DNA of 40,533 bases, from contig CATJHO010000085.1 of NCBI GenBank assembly GCA_949740535.1, positions 1 through 40,533 of the forward strand, read 5' to 3'. A model generated the notes under the pieces. It was not told where the DNA came from, made no database searches, and was given only the letters and a program-made list of their open reading frames with translations. Each line of letters opens with the position of its first letter. Within the stretch, counting starts at the first letter, position 1. A program made the position numbers and the translations under genes. Shown in pieces: positions 24,777-36,100 of this stretch. Source of the stretch: an uncultured Lachnospiraceae bacterium. Lineage in GTDB: Bacteria; Bacillota; Clostridia; Lachnospirales; Lachnospiraceae.

Positions 24777-25285
24777 CAGTCCAACAACCCTTCCAGCAGG
24801 TGTACCCGCATCCGTGCCGCCTCCACGTCCACATCCAGAATGCAGGAAGGAATGGCCGGAAGCAGAACCTCCTTTCCCTCTCCAGACTCTACCACATACA
24901 CGTCATTGGCCCCTGTTTTCAGCACATCTCTTAGAATGCCCAGAAGCTGTTCCTGGTCGGTATATACCTCCATGCCAATGAGATCTGTGATAAAGTTCTC
25001 GTTTTCTTCCAGCGGAACAGCCTGATCCCGCGTAATCAGAAGGTCCTTTCCTTTGTACTGCTCTACTTCATTGATATGATTAAATTCCCGGAATTTCAGA
25101 ATGACCTGGTTTTTAAAAAACTTCACACCGGCCACCTCCAGGGATTTGTATTCTTTTCCTGTGTCCAGAAGCACCTTCTTAAGCCTGCGAAAGCGCTCTG
25201 TATCGTCTGTGGTAGGAAACACCTTAACCTCGCCCTTAAGACCGTGTGTGGACGAGATCACGCCTACACGCAAATATGACTCCAT
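24776..25285 (-). CDS. rimM: 16S rRNA processing protein RimM
   Basis: This protein of about 169 residues helps mature the 30S subunit head. The N-terminal domain has LRVGVISSTHGLKGEVKVFPTTDD, and the C-terminal PRC-barrel has LIGMEVYTDQEQLLGILRDVLKTGANDVYVVE, ending VLLPAIPSCILDVD. The ATG at 25285 has GGAGG (in AAAGGAGGAACG) upstream; the longer reading to 25339 is not supported. It is translationally coupled to trmD. Confidence 0.97.
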   Translation of the reverse strand: MESYLRVGVISSTHGLKGEVKVFPTTDDTERFRRLKKVLLDTGKEYKSLEVAGVKFFKNQVILKFREFNHINEVEQYKGKDLLITRDQAVPLEENENFITDLIGMEVYTDQEQLLGILRDVLKTGANDVYVVESGEGKEVLLPAIPSCILDVDVEAARMRVHLLEGLLD

Positions 25286-25340
25286 CGTTCCTCCTTTAGA
25301 AAAACAGCGGGTGTCTCCACCCGCCTGTCTGTGGAGCATT

Positions 25341-25571
25341 CTACTGAAGAATCTCCACTACAACTTTCTTTTCTTCCTTTGATGCTGCTGCTTTTACCAC
25401 ACAGCGGATCGCTTTTGCAATGCGGCCCTGCTTGCCAATCACCTTTCCCATATCGGATGGTGCCACGCGAAGCTCAACGAGAATGGATTTCTCGTTCTCC
25501 GTCTCTGTCACAGCAACTTCTTCCGGATGTTCTACCAGTGATTTTGCAATCACTTCTACCAATTCTTTCAT
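25341..25571 (-). CDS. khpA: KH-domain RNA-binding protein
   Basis: This 76-residue single KH domain has the GxxG loop in VIGKQGRIAKAIR. KhpA (YlqC) binds RNA with KhpB and influences cell division and elongation in Gram-positive bacteria. Its position between rpsP and rimM is conserved. GGAGG lies upstream of the ATG. Confidence 0.95.
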   Translation of the reverse strand: MKELVEVIAKSLVEHPEEVAVTETENEKSILVELRVAPSDMGKVIGKQGRIAKAIRCVVKAAASKEEKKVVVEILQ

Positions 25572-25613
25572 CTCTTACCTCCGAATGCGGCTGCTTTTCC
25601 AAAGCTCTGTGGC

Positions 25614-25859
25614 TTATTTCTCTACGCCGGCGGCCTTCAGGATCTTGCCTACTACCTCTGTGGGCTGCGCGCCGTTGTTCAGCCACTTCTTGGCTGCTTC
25701 AACGTCCACATTGAATGTGCTGGGGTCTGTGCTCGGATCGTAGGTTCCAATCTCCTCGATGAATCTGCCATCTCTTGGGGATCTGGAATCTGCTACGATA
25801 ATTCTATAGAAAGGAGCTTTTTTCTGACCCATTCTTCTCAAGCGGATTTTTACTGCCAT
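25614..25859 (-). CDS. rpsP: 30S ribosomal protein S16
   Basis: This 81-residue protein has the standard sequence opening [20 protein letters not shown] and a [11 protein letters not shown] segment. The ATG at 25859 has GGAGG at 8 bases; an upstream in-frame start (25874) lies within the ribosome binding site. It follows ffh by 41 bp. Confidence 0.98.
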   Translation of the reverse strand: MAVKIRLRRMGQKKAPFYRIIVADSRSPRDGRFIEEIGTYDPSTDPSTFNVDVEAAKKWLNNGAQPTEVVGKILKAAGVEK

Positions 25860-25900
25860 CTCTTTCACCTCCAAAATATAAATTCTTCTTTTGCTTTATG

Positions 25901-27250
25901 TTAAAAGGGCATCCGAAAACGTCCCTTTTTACCAAATCCTCTGCCGCCCATCATGCCTGGCATCTGCTTCATCATTTTGCGCATCTGCTCAAACTGCTTT
26001 ACAAGGCGGTTTACCTCGGAAATATGCACGCCTGCACCTCTGGCGATCCGGCTCTTTCTGGATGGATTCAGGATCTCCGGATTGGAGCGCTCCTTAGGTG
26101 TCATGGACAGAATGATCGCCTCAATCTGAGCCATTTTCTTCTCATCCACCGCATCTTCCAGACCCTTCATCTGGTTCCCCAGTCCCGGCATCATGGACAG
26201 CACACTTGCCAGCCCGCCCATCTTGCGCATCTGATTCATGCTCTCCAGGTAATCATCAAATCCAAACTGGGCTTTCTTAAGCTTCTGGGCCATATCTCTG
26301 GCCTTGTCCTCATCCACCGTCTCCTGGGCCTTCTCAATGAGGGTCAGCACATCCCCCATACCTAAGATCCGGGAAGCCATACGGTCTGGATAGAACTGCT
26401 CCAGATCAGAAAGCTTCTCTCCCATACCCACATAGAGAATGGGTTTCCCTGTCACTGCCTTAATGGACAGTGCCGCGCCGCCGCGGGTATCGCCGTCCAG
26501 CTTTGTCAGAATCACGCCGTCAATGCCAATCTTCTCGTCAAATACAGAAGCCACATTGACTGCATCCTGGCCGGTCATGGCATCTACGGTAAGCAGGGTC
26601 TGATCAATCTCCAGGCTGGAACGGATCTCCTGCAGTTCAGCCATCATGTCCTCGTCCACATGAAGACGTCCGGCTGTATCCAGAATCACCACGTTGAAGC
26701 CGTTCTTTCTGGCGTGCTCACAGGCGCCCTTGGCGATATTCACCGGCTTCTGATTCTCACCCATGGAAAATACTTCCACGCCCTGCTTCTCTCCGTTCAC
26801 CTGCAGCTGTTTGATGGCTGCGGGACGGTACACGTCGCAGGCTGCAAGAAGAGGCTTTCGTCCCCTGCTCTTCAGCTTTCCGGCAATCTTAGCTGCCGTA
26901 GTGGTCTTGCCGGCGCCCTGAAGACCCATCATCATCAGGATCGTTATCTCATTGCCGCCCTTAAGCTTCAGCTCCGTGGTCTCGCTTCCCATCAGGCGTA
27001 TCATTTCCTCATGGACAATCTTAATCACCATCTGCCCCGGCGTCAGGCTGTTCATCACATCGGCTCCCACCGCCCGCTCTTCCACGGATTTGATAAACTG
27101 CTTCACTACCTTGAAGCTTACGTCGGCCTCCAAAAGAGCCATCTTTACTTCCTTCAGAGCCGCCTTCACATCAGCCTCTGTAAGACGTCCCCTGCCTCTT
27201 AAATTCCGGAATACATTCTGTAATTTATCGGATAAACTTTCAAATGCCAT
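25901..27250 (-). CDS. ffh: Signal recognition particle GTPase Ffh
   Basis: This 449-residue SRP54 protein recognises signal peptides on nascent chains and delivers them to FtsY at the membrane. The N domain, the G domain (P-loop GLQGAGKTTTAAKIA, DTAGRL, TKLDGD) and the Met-rich M domain (residues about 330-440, with many Met pairs such as MRKMMKQMPGMMGG) are present. It ends with a glycine-rich basic tail. The start codon follows the ylxM stop directly. Confidence 0.98.
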   Translation of the reverse strand: MAFESLSDKLQNVFRNLRGRGRLTEADVKAALKEVKMALLEADVSFKVVKQFIKSVEERAVGADVMNSLTPGQMVIKIVHEEMIRLMGSETTELKLKGGNEITILMMMGLQGAGKTTTAAKIAGKLKSRGRKPLLAACDVYRPAAIKQLQVNGEKQGVEVFSMGENQKPVNIAKGACEHARKNGFNVVILDTAGRLHVDEDMMAELQEIRSSLEIDQTLLTVDAMTGQDAVNVASVFDEKIGIDGVILTKLDGDTRGGAALSIKAVTGKPILYVGMGEKLSDLEQFYPDRMASRILGMGDVLTLIEKAQETVDEDKARDMAQKLKKAQFGFDDYLESMNQMRKMGGLASVLSMMPGLGNQMKGLEDAVDEKKMAQIEAIILSMTPKERSNPEILNPSRKSRIARGAGVHISEVNRLVKQFEQMRKMMKQMPGMMGGRGFGKKGRFRMPF

Positions 27251-27583
27251 CTATAAATTCTCCAATAGGTCTCTTAACTGCCGGCTCAGCGCTTCTTTAT
27301 CTGGTTTCTCTGTCTCTTGCAGACTGCGCTCCATGGCTTCTATCTGAACCTTCACTGCCAGAAACCGCTCCACCAGGTGAAGCTTTGCCTCATACTCCTG
27401 CAGAATCCGGTTACAGCGTTTCACCAGATCATGAACACCCTGCCGGCTGATCCCCTGGGCCTCCGCCACCTCGCTGAAGGAATAGTCGTTGAGAACCACT
27501 TCCTCATATATCTGCTTTTGATGCTCTGTCAGAAGCTCCCCGTAAAAGTCGTACAGCAGTGTCTGCTCCAGAAGCTTTTCCAT
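27251..27583 (-). CDS. ylxM: YlxM (UPF0122) helix-turn-helix protein, SRP-associated
   Basis: This protein of about 110 residues has a sigma-70 region-4-like HTH: DYSFSEVAEAQGISRQGVHD. YlxM proteins are encoded in front of ffh and can modulate SRP GTPase activity. The ATG at 27583 follows AGGTG; a GTG at 27592 is a less likely start. It is the first gene of the long housekeeping operon. Confidence 0.94.
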   Translation of the reverse strand: MEKLLEQTLLYDFYGELLTEHQKQIYEEVVLNDYSFSEVAEAQGISRQGVHDLVKRCNRILQEYEAKLHLVERFLAVKVQIEAMERSLQETEKPDKEALSRQLRDLLENL

Positions 27584-27603
27584 GCTTATCACCTGCCTTG
27601 ACT

Positions 27604-27632
27604 ATCATACACAAAAACCCACGGGGTGTCAA
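27604..27632 (-). promoter_or_regulatory. Sigma-A promoter of the ylxM-ffh operon
   Basis: On the minus strand consensus TTGACA (27627-27632), 17 bases, then TATGAT (27604-27609). Transcription would begin only about 15 bases before the ylxM ribosome binding site. Confidence 0.75.
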
Positions 27633-27659
27633 GTACTTTTTCTTGACAGAAAAAAGTAT
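27632..27659. other. A/T-rich hairpin between the ATPase module and the ylxM operon
   Basis: AGTACTTTTTC and GAAAAAAGTAT form an imperfect stem around TTGACA. It lies 13 bp after the stop codon of the 814-residue ATPase gene and abuts the ylxM -35 box. It may act as a weak terminator for the module; the stem is poor in GC. Confidence 0.35.
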
Positions 27660-27671
27660 CTGTAACAAACC

Positions 27672-30116
27672 CTACCCTGTAATCTCTCCACTAAAAAACT
27701 CTATTCCATTCTGGGATTTATACTCTAGCAGCTTCACCGAAAACACCTCTCCTTCCGGCTCAAAGTTTTGCCCTGAAAGAGAATCCCTGTACCGTTTCGC
27801 TTTCCTGGGAGAAATATTGACTGCATAACCACCCTCACAGAGCTCCCCCTTCATGCCGCCATTGGATTTCAGGTGGGTACATTTCATCTCACAAGTACAC
27901 CCAACCAGCTCTTCAATGGCCTCCTCTGAAATCCTGGGTGGAAAGAGTTTCGCTGTAAGGAATCTGCCTACCCGGATCCGATCCAAAATTCCAACCTCTT
28001 CTCCATTTCCAAAAAGCAGTCCGCACATACTGTCCAGTTTTTCCCTGTCCGGAGATATCTCATCTGCATGATCTGTAAGATTCCGGATCTTCCGTGCCGA
28101 ATGAATATCCAGCTGAAGCTTATTCCACCAGAGACTCCAAGCCTGCCGGGAATCTATACCTTTATAAAAAACCTGATGGGTCATACATAAAGACCCCAGA
28201 TAATCCTTCTTATATCCAATCAGAAAGGCGTAGTTTCCTATATAAGTCTGTTCCAGTGTCTTATTCTTAAACGCCTCCGGGGATCCTGCATCCTCCGAAT
28301 GGCTGTGGGTATTGTAGATGGACAAGCGCTCCTCCTGGTGAAAGAGCTCATAGAGATTATCCCGCAACGACTGCTCCAGTGTTTTCCCATAGAGAACCAG
28401 CTGAGGCGAAAAATCATTCATCTGAAAGGCTCCAGGAAAGTTCAACGCATCCTCCACAACCACTGATAACTTGATATAGAACTGACACCGCTCGCTCTGC
28501 TGCTCCAGCAAAGCGTCTGTCACATTGGCTCTGCATCTCCTGCGTGCCTCCTCAAAGCGCAGATCCAGCGTCTCCAGTTCCTCCTGGGCTACATCCAGCA
28601 GATCTGCTTCCTCATCCACCTGAACTTCTCCAATCAGACAGCCGCCAGCTCTTGCATATTCTTCATCATACTGCTGGGCAAACTCCTCTTCACCAACTCC
28701 TTCTCCTCTTGTCAGGCGGGGGAGCATATCCTGGAAAATGCTTTTCTGAACCTGCTCTGCCAGCTTCTGTGCAAAGAGCTGTCTCGAATCTCCGGACTCC
28801 CTAAGGAGACTAAGAATTTGAGACGCTGTAATTCCCTGGTTAATCTGCACATTCTCTGCATGGATAATCTGGCTGTGATCCTGAGAACCAGGAAAATTGG
28901 CTTTCGAGCCCTCATAAAAATGATAATTATGTATAATCTGAGGCGCCTCTTCTTTGTCCGGCTGCTCCACGGTCAGAGGATTCCCCTTTGAAATCTCCAC
29001 CATTTTCCCTGTACTGCAGAACCGCTGAAACAGCAGAGAATTAAAGCTGACATAATAATCGCCTCCCCGAATCACATTCCCAAACTGATCTGTACGATAT
29101 ACCTGCCGCAGGATCCCCCTAGCCTTGAGGGCAGCAACAGCATTCTGCAGCTGTGGCTCTCCTGCAAAATCTCTGCACGCAGAAATACTCTTTTTCTCAA
29201 TCTTGGCCGTCAACAGCTGCAGGGCTTCCACCTGAGGCACTGTCAAAAGTTTGCACCAGCTCTCCATAAAGGGAAGACATGCCTGGTAAAGGGCTTCCTT
29301 CATCTCCTCCCGTTCCATGGTTCCCCCATGTTTTTCCATATTTTCATAAGCACATTCTGCTGCAGCCTCCAACATCCAAGGAATTCCACCGCTGAGCTTA
29401 AATAAGGCTGTGATCACCTTGTCACTCAAACAAATACTGCTTCCTTTCTGCTTCTCTTTTATAAAGGCCAAAGCTGCTTCCTCTGAAAAAGGCGGAACCA
29501 GAATGCTGTGAGTAAATTTCTGCAGCAGATAGGAACCCTTCACATCTACTGGAAGGGAATCTTTGGAAAGATCATAGTCCGTTGCCACGATACACTGCAG
29601 CATCCGGGATTCAATGAGACTGCGCAGTTTCTCGTGATGTTCCATTGTAATTGAAGGGGATGAAGTAAACAGCTCAAAATTATCCATCACCAGCACAACA
29701 AAATATCCATATTCTTCATGCAGAAATTCAATCATCTGCTGAAGCCTGGTCTCACCGGAAGTACTGTTAGTACTGTCCAGTTCTTCCATGATCTCCTCCT
29801 GCACCTGAGTTTTTGCAAGAAGCCGCCGGACCGAAAATTTCAATCGATCCGCCAAATAGTTACAGATATCCTCCCCATCTGTCCGGGTAGACAGATCCGC
29901 AGAATAAATCAGAATTTTTTCATTTACTGCCTTCTCTTTCCGGTAAGAAAATGTAAAAAAGCAATTCAGAAGGGCCGTCTTTCCACTTCCCTTAACACCT
30001 AGAATAAATGTATTTACTTTCTGTTCCACACAGGATTTCAAATCATCAAATGCCTTTTGATCACCAAACCATTCTGCCCGGTTCTCAATAGGCCATCTGC
30101 TCTTAAATGGATTCAT
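27672..30116 (-). CDS. P-loop ATPase with HEPN-like RNase domain (putative effector of two-gene module)
   Basis: This is an 814-residue soluble protein. Residues 1-370 are a STAND/AAA-type ATPase: Walker A GVKGSGKTA (40-48), Walker B FVVLVMDNFEL (Asp145), a CIVATDYD sensor-like strand (175-182) and a winged-helix-like part (about 290-345). Residues 391-430 form a polar linker (IIHNYHFYEGS, VQINQG). Residues about 540-690 look like a HEPN domain: helix NDFSPQLVLYGKTLEQSLRD (567-586), then RNLTDH with Arg678, Asn679 and His683, the R-N-x3-H catalytic pattern of HEPN RNases. The C terminus (about 715-814) has a cysteine cluster (Cys740, 742, 746, 760). GGAGG precedes the ATG. It lies 53 bp downstream of the giant gene on the same strand. 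HEPN assignment is by motif only; no named family is recognised. Confidence 0.85.
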   Translation of the reverse strand: MNPFKSRWPIENRAEWFGDQKAFDDLKSCVEQKVNTFILGVKGSGKTALLNCFFTFSYRKEKAVNEKILIYSADLSTRTDGEDICNYLADRLKFSVRRLLAKTQVQEEIMEELDSTNSTSGETRLQQMIEFLHEEYGYFVVLVMDNFELFTSSPSITMEHHEKLRSLIESRMLQCIVATDYDLSKDSLPVDVKGSYLLQKFTHSILVPPFSEEAALAFIKEKQKGSSICLSDKVITALFKLSGGIPWMLEAAAECAYENMEKHGGTMEREEMKEALYQACLPFMESWCKLLTVPQVEALQLLTAKIEKKSISACRDFAGEPQLQNAVAALKARGILRQVYRTDQFGNVIRGGDYYVSFNSLLFQRFCSTGKMVEISKGNPLTVEQPDKEEAPQIIHNYHFYEGSKANFPGSQDHSQIIHAENVQINQGITASQILSLLRESGDSRQLFAQKLAEQVQKSIFQDMLPRLTRGEGVGEEEFAQQYDEEYARAGGCLIGEVQVDEEADLLDVAQEELETLDLRFEEARRRCRANVTDALLEQQSERCQFYIKLSVVVEDALNFPGAFQMNDFSPQLVLYGKTLEQSLRDNLYELFHQEERLSIYNTHSHSEDAGSPEAFKNKTLEQTYIGNYAFLIGYKKDYLGSLCMTHQVFYKGIDSRQAWSLWWNKLQLDIHSARKIRNLTDHADEISPDREKLDSMCGLLFGNGEEVGILDRIRVGRFLTAKLFPPRISEEAIEELVGCTCEMKCTHLKSNGGMKGELCEGGYAVNISPRKAKRYRDSLSGQNFEPEGEVFSVKLLEYKSQNGIEFFSGEITG

Positions 30117-30169
30117 ATCCTTCTTCCTCCGTAGGTATCTCTCTATTCTTCCACCATTCGTATATCATT

Positions 30170-33100
30170 TCACATCAGATCATCTACTAGATCATCCCCA
30201 TTCGAAGCAGTCTCCACATTTATCCGTAAAGTAGCTGCACTCTGCTGAAACTGCTGCCTATCCTGAAATACATCCGGTTCCTCTGGAATCCGCTTATATT
30301 TGGATGGCATGGTCCTGAAATATCTGCGGTAAATATCCTGCTCAAAGCGGAACAGCTGGTGATCGATGGGGTGCTGTTCTACCACCTTCAAGGACTTAAG
30401 AATTACCAAAGTTCTCTGGACCTCAATCAACTCCCACCCCAGCATTTCGCTGATCCGGTTTATATGGATATAAATATCACACTTGGCTGCAAGACTCTGC
30501 ATGGCATCTACCACCTGATACTCCGCCCCACTTTCACAGCCTTCATAAAACTGCTTGCACCACTGATCATCCAACACCCGCGGCAGGCATTGCTGTACAT
30601 CTGATGGATACACAATACTCCGGAAATCATTCTTGGCCCGCCGGATAGCTTCCTCGCCCAAAAGCTTAGTATGCCACACAAGTCCTCCGATATAATTCCA
30701 GATCCAGTCCACGGCTTCCTCGGAAATCTTTAATTCCGTATTTTCCCTGTAAGGGCTTAAAAGAACCTCCCGTGCGTCCTCTCTTGGCAGCTTTCCTACC
30801 TCTATTACCTGTTTTCCAAAACGCTGAAACAGTTGATTCATTTTATCGCCCTTCAGATTATACCGGATAAGCCAGTTAGAACCACAAATCACAAAGTGAA
30901 CCACGCTTCGGCATTCCGCACTGTTCAACATTGCGCTCATAGCCCCAAAAAGGCTGTCAAGGTTTCGATTATTGACCGTCTGCCGTTCCTCCACCCGCTC
31001 AAAAAGGCGGTCAATCTCATCGATAATCAAATATAAACCCTTTCCTCTCAAAAACTCTTTTAAATCTGCATAAAAGAGACTGAGTTTTTCCGGATGTTGA
31101 TCCGCACAGAAGGCTGGAGAATACCAAGTACTTTTCAGTTGTTCCCAGTATTCTCCGCTCTTCACCTTGGGTAGCTGCCGTTCCAGACGATCAATCACAT
31201 AATCTACAAACACAAACTGAATGCAGTCCACGGCAGGCATATCCTGACAGTCTACTTTGATCCCTATGATATTGGGACAATTCGCTGTAATATAAGTATC
31301 AAGATAATTGAGCAGTGATGTTTTTCCCGTACGCCGGATTCCATAAATAAGCGCACTCCGGCAGGACGCAAAATCTTCTCCCTCTACAAGAGTCCGAAGC
31401 TCTGCCGTTTCTTTTTTCCTTCCGATAAATTCCGGACTATATACTTCTTTTGTTTCCTCATCAATATAGAAGCAGATTCCATTGGGATCCCGGCAGAGAA
31501 TCCCTGTGGGGTACTGAGGCTCATGAATTTTTCCGAACCACAGACTCCCCTTGCAGGCAAGGGAAGTGAACAATTTTCCACGATAGGAAAATGCTACGTT
31601 CAGGTAATATTCCAGTCGTTCCGTCCCCGGCGCTGAACCATAATCAATTTCAAATACTGCCTTTGCACCAGGCGGAAGGCTCCAAAGAACATACTGTCTG
31701 CTATGGCTGTTGTTGTTATAATTTGCTTGCAGCACTACCTGCTCTGCTGTCTCCTGTCCCACATTGCATACCTGTCCATATAGGTATCCAAAATTTCTCT
31801 GGGTACCTTCGTTCAGGATCTCTATCTGAAGCACAGGGCGCTGATCCAGTTCATTGATCTCGTCATTAATCAGCTTCTGGATTCTGTTTTTCAGATCCAT
31901 CCAGCGGTTCATCTCTATCTTTTCCAGCTGACGGTAGCTCTCTGACAACTCCTCACGGAACAGTTCTGTTTCCGCCTGGCCCACCGAAGCCTCACAGCTT
32001 TTCAGCCGGTCCAGAACGCTGTAAATCTGTCCTACACAGTTTGAAAGCAGGGAATCCTTTATAAGACTTCTCATAAACTGAAAATCCGCCCGATTCTCCA
32101 CGTAACTGGCAATGAGTTTTGTCAAGGTATCAAAAGAACTCAAAAGCTCAAACAACGCCGTATTCCGGATGGTATTTTCCGCTGCCCTTTTCCCCGCTCC
32201 CTCCACCTTGCTTGATTTCAGAAGCTTTGCCAGAGACAGTACCGTCTGATCCGCTTTTTCCCGCTCCTTTGCAGAAAAAGCCACGTAATAACAGTCAACG
32301 CCCAGCAGCAGCATAGCATCTGTAAGCTCCCCAGGGGTGCTGTTTCTTCCCAGTCTGTACTGGCAGATCCTTTTTGACAGCTCATACTTCGCCTGAATAT
32401 TGCTAGTCAAACTCTGCATTTTTTCATGCTCTTCAATCAGTTCCAGCACATCCACCGGATCCGAAAGCGGCTCCAGTGCTTCCACAAAGAAAGGCCTTTC
32501 CTTGGGGAAACTCTCGCTGCCAGTTTTTATGACATCCTCCCCAGATGTCCACAATGTAGGATCCTTCTGCCGGAATGCCGCAGGATTAATATCTTTGTAT
32601 TCCAGAATCAGGATATGGGCCGGTGACTTATTAAAAAAAACAGTTTTGTCTCTCTCACTCAGCTTCTTTGCCAGAGAAAGATACAACCGGTTTACCTCGT
32701 CGGCAGCATTCTTGTCTCCAAGGGCATAAGAAACTCCATTTTCTCCCTTTCCCTGCCAAGGATAGGGATATTTCAATACATAGCAAAAATAGGCCTTCGT
32801 CACTTCATCCTCAAATTCGTCAACAAGATGCAGCTTCTCCCAGACATCTATGGAAGGGGAATACCCCTTTAGAATGGCCTTAACAAGCTTCACTCGATTC
32901 TCCGCCAGATAAGCAGTAAGCCGGTACACCTCATCCGCGCGGGTAGAATACAGAAGGGTCATAGCCAGATTAATACAGCTCCACACATGAAAATCCGGTG
33001 ACCCTACCTTTTCCACGACCTCTTCATCATTCAGGAAAAGCGCAGTAAGCCGGTAACGTGTCTCATACCGCTCTCTAAACTTCCGTCTGTTAAACGCATC

Positions 33101-36100
33101 CACAGGAGCAGTGCTGGAACCAGAACGGGAAGTATAAACTAATTTTCCCATTTCATGAAGTACGCGATAAAAGGAACAGGCCTGCTTATCATTCCCTGCT
33201 TCAAAGAGAGAGTCAGCCATTTTTGCCAGTTCCTCCTGAAAACTGCTGTGGCAGACCAGAGTGCTGACCAGCAGGACAAGCTCATACAAGACCTCTGAAT
33301 TCTGCCGGACAGCCAAGTTTACATATTCTTTAAAGTAAGAGAAGAAGCTGTAATCTTCAAAAGGATTTTCTAAAATAACATTAAGTTCCGCCGGTTCTGT
33401 CTGATTTTCCAGTTTCCCAAAACAACCCCTTCTGACAAAGTTTTCCACAAACTCCATCTGCCCCTGTCTCTGTTTAAGCGGAGGCTCTGCCTCCACACCC
33501 AGACAATCCAGCATCTCTCCCAGCCAGTCCAGGAAACCACCTCTCTCCTCCTGAGCGAGTGAGAGAAGAACGCGCAGCACACTGCGGGCAAATCCCAAAT
33601 CCATCACATCTTTGATAGTGCGCGTCACTTCATATTGGATATCCAGCCTTTCAGCCCAGGCTGTCCTAAGGAACTCGGTCCAATTCCCGGTAATACAGCA
33701 CAAATAGGCCTGCCCAAGGCGCTGTACCTCATCCTTTCCGCGGTTCTTAAAGGAGGATGCCGCTATATTGCCAACCTCTGTAATCCGCATGGCTTCTCCA
33801 AGAGTTGTAGAAGCTGCTCCGGCGCGCCGATAGTAGTCGCCTGTCGGTTCTGAAAAATCATACTCTGGTATTGCCGCAGCCTCATCCGTGGCTATAAGCA
33901 GCGCATTCAGCACCGCAAGCATTTTTGCATACTGCTTCTGTTTCCGACGGTAAAAGAAATTCACCGCTTCATTTGGCTGCAGGCGGATCAGACCCCTGAG
34001 GCTCTGGTGCAAAACTGGAATATATCCATCAAATCTGGTACAGCATAAATCAAACAGTCCATTATAAACGCCATAATCATCCGGAAACATGGTTAAAATG
34101 CGGCTGAGCGCTTTGGCTGTCTCCTTTGCCTGACCATTCTGAATCCCATTGTATACAATCCCATTAATCTGTGCAATGCCCGGTTTATTTCCGTCTGGCA
34201 GAACCAGACGCAGCAAAACTGCATTCTCCGGTTTTTCCATCCATAAGCCCAGCTCCGAAGCCTCAATTCCGGCCAGTGTATCTACCATTTCTCTATAATT
34301 CATACCCGTCACAACCTGGGTGAGCAGAGAGAACAGCCTGTGTGCCTCTGAAAACCGCCTGTCAAGCATAAGAGATACAGCCGTCACAACACCCAGATTG
34401 CAGGACTCTCCCAGCAGAGAATTCCCAAATCGATCCATCAGGCAGTCCAAAGCCTCTGGAAAGCCTGTCTTTACCGCGATCAGGGACAAAACCCTGAGCG
34501 CCGCATGATACTCGGTCTCTGTTCCCTGCCGCTTCACCCGTGTACAAAGAATCCTTGAAAGCTTCAATAACTCTTCTCTGTCCTTCCAGGGTTCAAAATA
34601 GTCCGGCCGGTCCACAAGCTGTTTTTCCAAATACCTCCGGCACTGAAGCGCTTCCTCTAAAGAAGAAGCTTCTGCCCAGGAACAAAGGGCTGTAAGAAGC
34701 AGATCCCGTTGTTCGTATTTTTCACAGTAGCTGACACACTCTGCCCAGGAATCTTTATTGTACCTGCTGACGGTATATTTCAGCTTGGCATAAGCCGCCG
34801 GGCTGTCTTGCAGGGGAAGTTTACTACACTGTGCCCAGACTTCCGAATCCTGCGGCTTTGCATAGAGCAGCTTGAGTATCACATTACTGTCACTTTCCGA
34901 AAGAATCCGGTTCTCCCGATCAACTGCCGAAATCTGAGCCTGAACTGCCTCTCCAGCATCCGTCACAGAAAACATATGGGCAAACGCAATATACTGTTCA
35001 ATCTCTTCCAGCTCAGAATGATTGAGAAGCTCTTTAAACAAATCAAAAAAGCTTGGCAGACTGGAACCCCAGGTCTCCCCGATTTGATCGGAAACGATCT
35101 CTCCTAATTCCTCCCCCATCATATCGATGGACTGCTCTGCCAAAATCCGCAAGAGATAATCTGCATAAAATCCCTGCCCTAGTGCCCGTTCCACAAAATA
35201 GAAACACAGCATCCCATCGGAAGCTCTGCTCTGCCGGATATGCTTCAGACATAACTGCCGGGTATCCTCCAAAATTTCCTTAGGAAAGACTCCGTTTACA
35301 AATGACGCCACATAAAAACGGAACACAAAGCTTAAAAAATCTTCTTTTTCTCCAACCTCCAGAAACTGTGATTTCTCATTAAAGAACAGCACGAGTGTCT
35401 GCTGTTCCTTTGCTTCTTCTGCCAAATATGCCAGATTAGTATAGACATGATAATTATAACAAACCGTCATATTCTTCAGCAGGGCTAAAAGTTCACAGAT
35501 AGCTTCCCCTTCTGGCGGAAAGCTCTCAATAATACTCCCCAGTTTCTCAGCATCCTCCTTGGAAGCGGTGCCGCTTTCTTCTTTGAGCTTCTGAATCTTA
35601 AGCAAAGCAATACGGGCATCTAACTCTCCCAGATTCCCATTATAAAGCTGCTGCAGCCGCTGCAGGGCTGACAGCTTCTCGTCCACATCTAGTTTCCCGA
35701 TCTCTTCCGTCCGCTCCTTAAGAACGCTTCTGGAAAGCTCCTCCAACTGGCCTATATGAAGAACATTGTATAAATACAGCGCAAGCTCTGTCTGTTCCAT
35801 TGCAAGAGCATCTCTCTGAATCCTAGCAAGGAGCTCACTGCTGATTGTATTTTCTGCCGTAACAACCGATCGAAGGGTTTCTGGCGAAAACCTGTTAAGC
35901 CATGTATGGAAACAGTCAAACAGCAACGCCTCTACTTCCTCTATCCGCTTTTGCTCCAGCAAGGCAGATACCAGAAGGCTTCCCCACTGCCGTATACAGT
36001 CAGACAGCTCTTCTTCATTGCTTTCTTCTGAAAAATCAGGAAGAGGACCTGCCTCTTCCTGAGACAGCTTTAATCGCGCTATAAATAACTGAATCTGTAA

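Noticed and set aside
24174-25025. 283-codon open frame on the plus strand
   Set aside because: It mirrors trmD and rimM; the protein is His/Pro/Ser-rich as expected of antisense frames and has no ribosome binding site.
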